In this document: piece after piece, positions 35,436-42,600 of the stretch
How positions within the stretch are numbered: position 1 is the stretch's first letter
How the letters are laid out: each line of letters begins with the position of its first letter
Assembly: GCF_000820765.1 (NCBI RefSeq)
Contig: NZ_CCYH01000029.1
Coordinates: 1-64,000 of the forward strand
Direction of reading: 5' to 3'
Origin: Candidatus Soleaferrea massiliensis AP7
GTDB taxonomy: Bacteria; Bacillota; Clostridia; Oscillospirales; Ruminococcaceae
Length of the DNA: 64,000 nt
The notes under the pieces: model-generated
The model's input: the letters and a program-made list of their open reading frames with translations, nothing else
Database searches by the model: none
What the model was told of the DNA's origin: nothing
Translations under genes and position numbers: made by a program

Positions 35436-36317
35436 TTAGACATCCACGCCTAAAAACTGCTTGACCAGCAAACCGACAACAAAGGACAGCGTCGCCACGC
35501 CCAGGCTGATGCCGGCCATCTCCAAAAACCTGCTGCGGAATTGAAGCCCCTGCGCGACAGAGATGTAGTAGTTGAATACAAAGATGATCGCCACGACGAT
35601 CACGAGCATCGTGATCAGAGACGCCCAGAAGGCGTTTTCCGGCATGAGCAGATAGGGCAGCACCAGCAGCGCCACCGTGATCAGATAGGCGATCCCGGTA
35701 TAGATGCTCGATTTCAGCGCGTCCTTCCTGCCCTCGCTGCGTGCGGACAGGAATTCCGACGACGCCATCGAAAGGGTTGCGGAAATGCCGGTGATCAGTC
35801 CGGACAGCGCCACCAGGCTGTTGTTCTGAAGCGCAAAGGTAAGGCCTGCCAGCGTACCGGTCAGCTCCACGAGCGCATCGTTCAGGCCAAGAACCATTGA
35901 GCCGACATAGTGCAGACGTTCTTCATCCAGCAAGGCAAGCAGCTGCGCCTCGTGCCGCTCCTCATCCTCGCTGATTCCGCGCGCTTCGGGCACCTCGTCC
36001 ACCAGCCGGATGTACTTCTCCGTGCCGCGGTCCTCCCCCTTTTCCATCAGCTTCAGCGTGAAGGTGAAGCCGAAAAGCAGGCTGATCAGCGAGTACCAGA
36101 ACACCTTCAGGCGGTTTGGCTTCGCCTCAATCCCGGTATATCCCTTCCAAATGCCCGCATGTCTGCGCTCATCCTCGCCGATGCGGGTCAAAACCTCTCT
36201 GTTGTGCGCATCCTTTGTGCGGGATGCAATCTTCCGATAGACATAATACTCGGTCATCTCATTTCGCTGCAATTTCAGCAGTGCGGAAACCGTTTTTTCA
36301 CTGAGCTGATTCGACAT
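35436..36317 (-). CDS. Ferritin-like/VIT1 fusion (MbfA-like metal transporter)
   Basis: 293 residues. Residues 1-140 form a rubrerythrin-like domain with ligand patterns NEMTEYYVYRKIA, GEDERRHAGIWKGY and DEERLHYVG. Residues 145-293 are a CCC1/VIT1 domain with membrane segments and the conserved GLNDALVELTG and SATLSMASSEFLSARSE motifs. This fusion, known as MbfA in other bacteria, exports iron or manganese and protects from peroxide stress. ATG 36317 has AAAGGGAGAA in front. Together with the ferritin-like protein at 19617 it points to careful iron control. Confidence 0.92.
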   Translation of the reverse strand: MSNQLSEKTVSALLKLQRNEMTEYYVYRKIASRTKDAHNREVLTRIGEDERRHAGIWKGYTGIEAKPNRLKVFWYSLISLLFGFTFTLKLMEKGEDRGTEKYIRLVDEVPEARGISEDEERHEAQLLALLDEERLHYVGSMVLGLNDALVELTGTLAGLTFALQNNSLVALSGLITGISATLSMASSEFLSARSEGRKDALKSSIYTGIAYLITVALLVLPYLLMPENAFWASLITMLVIVVAIIFVFNYYISVAQGLQFRSRFLEMAGISLGVATLSFVVGLLVKQFLGVDV

Positions 36318-36363
36318 GAAGATTCTCCCTTTCCACCCTTATTATTCAAAACCTTGTATGACA

Positions 36364-36392
36364 ATTGTATCACAGATTTCTCGTCCTGTACA
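36364..36392 (-). promoter_or_regulatory. Promoter of the VIT1-ferritin gene
   Basis: TGTACA (36392-36387), 17 bases, TGA-TACAAT (36369-36364) with extended -10 on the minus strand. Confidence 0.55.
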
Positions 36393-36422
36393 GCTGTCTT
36401 TGACAAATTTTTTATTTTTTCT

Positions 36423-36899
36423 TCAATCTAAAAAGTTCCGGATACAGGACCACTCTTTCTGCAGTCGCTGCATCGAGAACTGTGCGTTCGCCGGGCTTGT
36501 GGAGGGAAGCTTCAGGCAGGGCAGATCGATCTTCACCTTGCAGAATTTCTGATAGAGCTGCATGGCTTTGGCTCCATTCAGGAACACCTGCCGGATTGGG
36601 CACTGTTTGACAAGCTCCTCGACCGGATTCGGAACCGGATTTGTGATGGAACTGTCAGCGGCGCCGACGACATCACAGCTGTGCAGCACATCCCAGAGGG
36701 CGATGTCATGCCGCGTCAGCATCCGCTTTTTTTCATCGACGCTCTGCGGGACCTGCTCGTCCAGCAGAGACGCCATCAGCGGCCAGAACCGGTTGAAGCG
36801 ATGCCCGTAATAGAACTGCACCTCCCGCGACGCGGGCGACGGGTAGGTGCCAAGAATCAGAATCTTGGAGGTTGGCGTAAAAACAGGATCAAAGGACAT
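36423..36899 (-). CDS. DNA-deoxyinosine (hypoxanthine) glycosylase, UDG superfamily
   Basis: 158 residues. The motif ILILGTYPSPASR with YYGHRFNRFWPLMA is the signature of the family 6 uracil-DNA glycosylase relatives that remove hypoxanthine; NGAKAMQLYQKF and LKLPSTSPAN match the later conserved blocks (the second with the Ser-Thr-Ser-Pro loop). It repairs deaminated adenine in DNA. ATG 36899 has GGGGGAACG in front and overlaps the end of the upstream gene by 11 bases, so the two are one operon. Confidence 0.85.
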   Translation of the reverse strand: MSFDPVFTPTSKILILGTYPSPASREVQFYYGHRFNRFWPLMASLLDEQVPQSVDEKKRMLTRHDIALWDVLHSCDVVGAADSSITNPVPNPVEELVKQCPIRQVFLNGAKAMQLYQKFCKVKIDLPCLKLPSTSPANAQFSMQRLQKEWSCIRNFLD

Positions 36900-37431
36900 C
36901 GGGCGTTCCCCCTTCTTCCGTATGCAGCGTGAACCGCCAGCAGCAGGCACAGTCAGGATCGGTCACCACGGGATGGCAGCTCACCGCTTCACAGGTAAAC
37001 CTGTCGTCAATGACCTTGGCAAAGCCGCTGTATTCAATCAAACCGACTTCACGGCAGGGATGCAGCTCCATCCCCTTTCCGGTCCGCGCGTCCTGCACGC
37101 GGCAGTGAAGCGTGCGGTAGGTCAGCGTATTTCCGTCAATCAGGATTTCGTCGTCGTTGATGTTGGCATAGAACCGCAGCCGCAGCGCCTGCCGAAGCCC
37201 TTCGATGCCCGCACGCTCCTCCAGACGCAGGAACTTCTTGATCCGCCTGGCCTCGGTGACGGTAAAACGCCGCCAGGCATTCGCATCGTGCTCCATCGCC
37301 TCATCCATGCCGAACTTCTGTTCCACCGACTGGAACCAGACTCCGTCCATTGCCAGCCAATTCTTTGCATAGAGCTCGATCAGTTCGATCAACTCTTCCT
37401 TCGAATATGCCTGTAAACTTTTGTTCTGCAA
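36889..37431 (-). CDS. Conserved protein, probably DUF6125 family
   Basis: 180 residues. I use TTG 37431, 7 bases after GGGGGA; the longer frame starts with TTG without a site. Key stretches are WLAMDGVWFQSVEQKFGMDE, HDANAWRRFTVTEARRI and a cysteine/histidine-rich end (CREVG, CEAVSCHPVV, CACCWRF). I believe this is the DUF6125 family of Clostridia, distantly like V4R/BchJ ligand- or metal-binding domains; the biochemical role is unknown. The Cys/His cluster suggests metal binding (inference). It shares an operon with the DNA glycosylase. Confidence 0.72.
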   Translation of the reverse strand: MQNKSLQAYSKEELIELIELYAKNWLAMDGVWFQSVEQKFGMDEAMEHDANAWRRFTVTEARRIKKFLRLEERAGIEGLRQALRLRFYANINDDEILIDGNTLTYRTLHCRVQDARTGKGMELHPCREVGLIEYSGFAKVIDDRFTCEAVSCHPVVTDPDCACCWRFTLHTEEGGTPDVL

Positions 37432-37460
37432 CAGTATCCCCCGCTTCAAGCTTTTCTTTT

Positions 37461-37489
37461 ATTATAACATGAAATTCTACAGATTCCAA
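37461..37489 (-). promoter_or_regulatory. Promoter of the DUF6125/glycosylase operon
   Basis: TTGGAA (37489-37484), 17 bases, TATAAT (37466-37461) on the minus strand. Confidence 0.7.
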
Positions 37490-37522
37490 AGGCTTTCGAT
37501 CAACATTTTATTATTTTCAAAT

Positions 37523-37561
37523 AAAAGGACACCGCTTCTTTTTGAAAGCGATGTCCTTTTA
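37523..37561 (-). terminator. Terminator of the AraC gene
   Basis: AAAAGGACA(T/C)CGCTT stem with a short loop and T's at both ends. Confidence 0.8.
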
Positions 37562-37578
37562 TAAGCTATATCAAACAT

Positions 37579-38445
37579 TTATGCATCTTTTTTAACAACC
37601 GGCATCCATACCTGCGTGGTATATCCCGGCACACTCGGATCTCCCTCGGGATAGACCTCGATGTCCGGCGCCTGCGCATAGTCGTAGCCGGAGGAGGGCA
37701 GCCATTCGGTCACAATACGCCGCTGCAGCTCCTGCATGGACTGGGGCATCGGGCCTGTGCAGTCGAAGACGGCCCAGGTCGCCGCCGGCACCTCGTAGGA
37801 ATACATGCCGTCCGGCACCTCTTTGTCGGTCGGCGCCGCGATGTAATAGTAATAATAATCTTCCCCATCCATGCAGGTGCTGACGCCCATCACGCCAAAC
37901 GGAGGCTGGTTGACCAGCGCGCCGATGCGTTCGACCATCCCCTCCTGATAGCACTGGCCCCAGAACTGCGGCACCTGCTGAAAATTCTGTTCCACGTCAA
38001 ATCTGAGCTTTACGCGCGCGCCGACGATACGGAACGCCTCTTTGGTGATAATTTTGTAATTCATTTCAGTATCCCCTTTGATTGATATGGTGAAGGTCAT
38101 ACGGGGATAGGCTTTGAGCTGAACGCCCTGTTCCCGCGCCGCGGACGGCGGCAGGCCGTGAACCTGCTGGAACGCGCGGGTAAAGGATGTCGGCGACTCG
38201 TAGCCGTATTTCAGCGCCGCATCCAGCACCTTGATATCACTGCACTGCAGTTCAAACGCGGCGGCGGTCATCCTTCTTCGGCGGATATATTCACTCAGCG
38301 GTACGCCTGCGATGTAGGAAAACATCCGCTGATAGTGGTAGGTGGAGCAGCACGCAATCCTTGCGGCTTCGTGGAAACTGATCTCCCCCGCCAGATTCTG
38401 TTCAATGTAATCCACCGACTGATTCAACCGGCTCAGCCAATCCAT
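37579..38445 (-). CDS. AraC-family regulator with GyrI-like effector domain
   Basis: 288 residues. Residues 5-105 hold the two-HTH AraC domain (ISFHEAARIACCSTYHYQRM and ALKYGYESPTSFTRAFQQVH). Residues 130-288 form a GyrI-like small-molecule-binding domain with WAVFDCTGPMPQSMQELQRR and EWLPSSGYDYAQAPDIEVY. This order is that of Rob/YdeP-type regulators, which activate export or detoxification genes on binding a drug or metabolite. AGGAGATG lies before ATG 38445. It is single, with a near-perfect promoter. Confidence 0.92.
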   Translation of the reverse strand: MDWLSRLNQSVDYIEQNLAGEISFHEAARIACCSTYHYQRMFSYIAGVPLSEYIRRRRMTAAAFELQCSDIKVLDAALKYGYESPTSFTRAFQQVHGLPPSAAREQGVQLKAYPRMTFTISIKGDTEMNYKIITKEAFRIVGARVKLRFDVEQNFQQVPQFWGQCYQEGMVERIGALVNQPPFGVMGVSTCMDGEDYYYYYIAAPTDKEVPDGMYSYEVPAATWAVFDCTGPMPQSMQELQRRIVTEWLPSSGYDYAQAPDIEVYPEGDPSVPGYTTQVWMPVVKKDA

Positions 38446-38543
38446 CGTATCATCTCCTTCTGTTATCAGGATACCTGATTTTGTCCGGCCTGTCCTCTCA
38501 TTTGATGCACAGAATCGAGAGACCGCCGAATTTATGTGTATTC

Positions 38544-38572
38544 ATTATAGGGGATGCCGATCATCGTGTCAA
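38544..38572 (-). promoter_or_regulatory. Consensus sigma-A promoter of the AraC gene
   Basis: TTGACA (38572-38567), 17 bases, TATAAT (38549-38544) on the minus strand, a full consensus match. Confidence 0.85.
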
Positions 38573-38611
38573 CCGGCAGGTTTCCCCAAAAGTATTCGTA
38601 TAAGAATAAAT

Positions 38612-38878
38612 TCAATTCAAAGAAAATGCATCCATCCATTTTAGAAGGTAGAAGCAGTCACGAAATCCTTGTTGATAACTCTCATCTTCACAGATACAAA
38701 TTTGACGGCTTGTGATCTCTCCTAACCGACAGACTGTCTCCGGGTCTTCTTTAAGTTTGTCTGATATTTCATTTAACAGTTTGATAAATTCCTCACCAAC
38801 CATTTGCGTATGTGGATCATCTTTTCTTCTTTGGATCGCATGCGCTCTTCTTAATGCGGTTTCAAAAGGACTACTCAC
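38612..38878 (-). CDS. Small hypothetical protein next to a ribbon-helix-helix gene
   Basis: 88 residues, starting at GTG 38878 with AAGGGAGTTG in front. Helical, with several cysteines near the end (ICICEDESYQQGFRDCFYLL). I recognise no toxin or enzyme motif. It starts 18 bases after the RHH gene, so the two form an operon. The RHH-partner arrangement is that of a toxin-antitoxin pair, but nothing in this sequence looks like a known toxin. Confidence 0.65.
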   Translation of the reverse strand: MSSPFETALRRAHAIQRRKDDPHTQMVGEEFIKLLNEISDKLKEDPETVCRLGEITSRQICICEDESYQQGFRDCFYLLKWMDAFSLN

Positions 38879-38896
38879 GACTTCAACTCCCTTTCT

Positions 38897-39076
38897 CTAT
38901 TTTTTTAATTTGTCGTACATTTCAATAATACTCAATTTTACCAACTCCGCTTTGCTAATCTTTAATTTTTGTGCGCAAACGTCTAACTCGGCTTCTGTAT
39001 CGGAATCTAATTCCAATACCAAAATACGATTAGAGGGTTGCTTATCAGTAGCTCTTTTCCTGTTATCTGAAAACAT
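38897..39076 (-). CDS. Ribbon-helix-helix (CopG-like) protein, copy 2
   Basis: 59 residues from ATG 39076 (GAGGTGG in front; the longer GTG start lies inside that site). A basic N terminus is followed by the strand ILVLELDSD and two helices, the RHH DNA-binding fold. The segment KISKAELVKLSIIEMYDKL is clearly alike to EISKAEVVRRGIHQIHSKL in the next gene upstream, so the two are paralogues. A dimeric repressor of its own operon is likely. Confidence 0.75.
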   Translation of the reverse strand: MFSDNRKRATDKQPSNRILVLELDSDTEAELDVCAQKLKISKAELVKLSIIEMYDKLKK

Positions 39077-39106
39077 TTTTACCACCTCATTTTTCTGGGC
39101 AACTAT

Positions 39107-39135
39107 ATTCTACATTACATGCCCATAAAAATCAA
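39107..39135 (-). promoter_or_regulatory. Promoter of the RHH copy 2 operon, with inverted repeat
   Basis: TTGATT (39135-39130), 17 bases, TAGAAT (39112-39107) on the minus strand. An inverted repeat TGGGC...GCCCA (about 39096-39125) spans the -10 box and could be the RHH operator. Confidence 0.55.
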
Positions 39136-39187
39136 GTATTCTGACGTCTATTGTCGAAAATATTTTTATTTTACAGTACGACATTTT

Positions 39188-39221
39188 AAAAGGCGATTGT
39201 GAAAATCACAATCGCCTTTTT
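39188..39221. terminator. Bidirectional terminator downstream of RHH copy 1
   Basis: AAAAGGCGATTGTGA, three bases, and its exact reverse complement with T's. Confidence 0.85.
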
Positions 39222-39228
39222 ATGACAT

Positions 39229-39405
39229 CTATTTTTCAAGTTTACTGTGAATTTGATGAATGCCACGTCGAACGACTTCTGCTTTGGAGATTTCCAAAAA
39301 ATCAGTACATTCTTCCAGCTTCATTTCTGTCTCTTGATCAAGCATTACTTTTAAAACAATTGTTTTTGGATTATCAGTTGGACGTCCTCTTTTTTTCTCC
39401 CCCAA
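39229..39405 (-). CDS. Ribbon-helix-helix (CopG-like) protein, copy 1
   Basis: 58 residues from TTG 39405, with GAGGTGATAG in front; stop TAG 39231-39229. The N terminus is very basic (EKKRGRPTDNPKT), followed by the strand IVLKVMLDQE and the helices LEECTDFLEISKAEVVRRGI. It is a paralogue of the protein at 38897. The terminator directly after it and its own promoter make it a separate unit. A transcriptional repressor is likely; the target is unknown. Confidence 0.72.
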   Translation of the reverse strand: MGEKKRGRPTDNPKTIVLKVMLDQETEMKLEECTDFLEISKAEVVRRGIHQIHSKLEK

Positions 39406-39440
39406 GTTCTATCACCTCGCCCGAAATTTTAAGTATCTAT

Positions 39441-39469
39441 ATCATAAATTATTTGACCATGAAAGTCAA
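39441..39469 (-). promoter_or_regulatory. Promoter of RHH copy 1
   Basis: TTGACT (39469-39464), 17 bases, TATGAT (39446-39441) on the minus strand. Confidence 0.7.
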
Positions 39470-39601
39470 GCATCCCGATAAATTTGCTGCTTTCTTTAGA
39501 ATGGGGTAAAAATTATTCAAATAAGCAAGATTATAAGTAGGATACACTTATCATATTTCTCCACATGCCGTTTTACTGCCATAGCCCCGCTAACAAAAGT
39601 C

Positions 39602-39634
39602 CGCAGGCGGCTGTGCACTGCACAGCCGCCTGCG
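39602..39634 (-). terminator. Terminator of the four-esterase gene
   Basis: CGCAGGCGGCTGTGCA, one base, and its exact reverse complement; GACTTTTGTT follows on the minus strand. Confidence 0.8.
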
Positions 39635-39666
39635 ATTGGGTGAAGATATTCAATCAGATGTGATGA

Positions 39667-42600
39667 TTATCTTTTGCGTCTTTTGATACCAGCCGCCGCA
39701 ACACCGCTAAGCATGAGCAGCGCCATGGCCAGAGCGATCGGAGAGCCGTCGCCGGTGTTGACGTTCTTCTTCGGTGTGTTAGCCGAAGCGGAACCGGTGC
39801 TGGCGCTGCCGGAACCGTTGACATTGCTGCCCGGTTTCGTGCTGCCGCCATTGCTGTTATCCTTGTCATTGTTTTTGTCGTCATCTTTATCGTCGTCTTT
39901 GTCTTTATCGTCATCCTTGCCATCGTCAGGAACCTTTACAAGAGCTCCCATCTTTATGGAGACATTGTCCTGAGCCGCTTTAACCTGCTCTTCGGTAGCT
40001 TCTTTGTTTTCCAGAACTTCCTGTGCTTCATCGACTGCCAGCATCAGAAGCGCAAAGCTTTCAGCGGTGTAATCAGCTGCGTCAAGCTCATTCGCCTCGT
40101 TGACCAGATTCTGAAGCTGCTCTTTGTTCGGGATGCGTCTGAGACCGACGATCGCGTCCATCAGATTCGACCATGCCGGCATGATTTCATCATCCAGTGC
40201 GTACTTGTCGTCCGCAACCTTCTGAGCGGCCTTCATGGCGGATTCAAATTTCGCATAGGTGCTCGGGATATACAGGTCCTTCTCCGCTGCGATACCGGCA
40301 GCAAGCTCGAGTGCTTCGTACAGGTCGCTCTTGTCGCCCTTGAACTCGAGATAGCTGATGGCGTCGATCAAGCGTTCTTCCGCATCGCGGATGGTTTCCT
40401 GAGAAACGGTCGGACGGGAGGAGACCGCGTTGTTGTAAACGCTGTTTGCAAAGCCGAGGGAATCGTTGAAGTATTCTACAGCCGCTTCAACCACGCCGTT
40501 CAGCGCGCCGTCGACCTTGAGCTGCTGCGCCTTGTCGATGAGGTACTTCAGGGTGTTGACCTTGAGATCCGGTTTCTTCTGGGTGAACAGCCAGTCAAAC
40601 ACGTTGGTGCGATATTCTTCGGAATAGTAGTTCTGCGCCATGCGCACCCATACCCAGTGGTCGTTCGGATAGCCGTTTTCGCCCGGGTTCAGATGGGTCC
40701 ACTTGATGTTTCCGCCGATCGAGGTCAGGGTGTTGTACGCCGCCTCGGTCGCCGCCAGGGTGTCGTTTCCGGTCTGGAACATCCAGATTGGGAGATCCTT
40801 GACTGCGCTCAGAACCTCTGCGCTCTCGTTGCTGCCGCCCGGTGCGGTGATCGCCGCCGCGAACAGTTCCGGCTCGGTCAGGATGGAGCTCCAGGTTCCA
40901 GAGCCGCCCATCGAACAGCCTGCAATGTAGACACGGCTCGCATCGATGTCCGGATACTGCTCAAGCAGTTCCTTGACCAGGGCTACGACTCTGTCGCCTT
41001 CCCATCTGTTCGGATGGACGACCTGCGGAGCCACGACATAGGCCGGGTACTTCGACTGATTCATCGGATCTGCGAAGGCCAGTCCGCCGCGGTTTGCAAG
41101 CAGCTGCGCTTCGTTTGTACGGACGCCAAGGCTTCTCTCGCCTGCGCCATGCAGCCAGATGACCAGCGGATAGCTCATACCGGCATCCTTTTCCGGTGTA
41201 AAGAGACGGTACTCATAACCGGATGCCTCACTGGTCTCAAAGGAGAAGTCATCGACCACTTCGTTGACGATACCGGCACACTCGAAGTCGTAGTATGCCG
41301 CAGTTACGGTATTTTCACCGATTTCAAAATCGTTGGCCTGGGTCACTTCATAGTTCAGGGTCAGCGGGATGTTGACCGAACCATTGTAGAGCAATGTGGA
41401 AGCGCCTTCGACGGTGAAGCCGACTTCGAGTTCCAGAATGATGTAACGGCCCTTGGCATCGCCCTTGCCGTCGATTTCCTTGTCATTGCTGACATAGGCG
41501 TTCACGACTTTGCGGTCGCCTTCATATACGGTCGAGCCGTCCAGCGGGTTGATGTTGGTGGTGCTCACCGCGAAGGTATCCGCATTGATGGCCAGTCCGT
41601 CAACCTGCGTCTTGGTGTCGATGACAACCGCTTTGACGTTGTTGCCGTAATCATAGGTTTCGGTAACCAGTTCAAAGTTGCCCTTGGTGTTCTTCTGGGC
41701 AAACAGCCAATCGAACACGTTGGTTTCATATTCTTCGGAATAGTAGTTGTTCAGCGGGAGAATCCAAGACCAGTGTCCGTTGTAGTTGCCGGATCCGCCT
41801 TCTTCTTCGTACGGAATGTTGGCTGGCTCGGTGTATTTGAGGTCCGCCGGATTCATGCCTTTCAGCTGGGCAATGGTGTTCTGCGTTCTGCTGACATTGA
41901 TGGTCGGGTCGTCAGCCGCGTGGAAGAACCACATCGGGGTATCCTTCACGGTCATGGCCTCGTCGTCGGTCCAGGAACCTGCTGGACAAATTGGCACTGC
42001 TGCTGCGAAGTATCCCGGATATCTTTTCAGGAAGGTCAATGTTTCGCCGCCGCCCATTGAGCAGCCGGAAATATAGACGCGGTCCGGATCAACCTTGCCT
42101 TCCGCGGCAAGTCTGTTGATGACTGCGATGACCTTATCGGTGGAGTACTCGGCATTGCCCTGCTGCGGAGCCAGCACATAACACGGATAATCGTCCTGAA
42201 CCCAACCGATGCCGCCCATGTTGGCACGGAGCTGCACGCCTTCGTTTTCTGCGGATTCACGATAGGTCTCGCCGCCGCCGTGGTTCCACAGAACCAGCGG
42301 GAGCGCTTCGCCGTTTTCGGCTTCGTCCGGTGTATAGATTCTGTATTTCGTGCCTTCCTCTTCTCTGTACTCAAACTCGTCGACGATCTTGGTGGTCTCG
42401 CGGGCCTGTTTGTAAACGGTGTCGGCCGGAATGCCTGCGATGTCCTTGATCTGTTCGACGGTATAGTTCATGTCGAGCAGCTTATTGACGCCTCTGTAGA
42501 TCAGAGCGGTTGCGCCCTGCACAGTGAAGCCGTGTTTGAGTTCCAGAACGATGTAGCGGCCGCTTTCCGCCTCCACGCCGTCCACATTCTTGTTGTCGCT

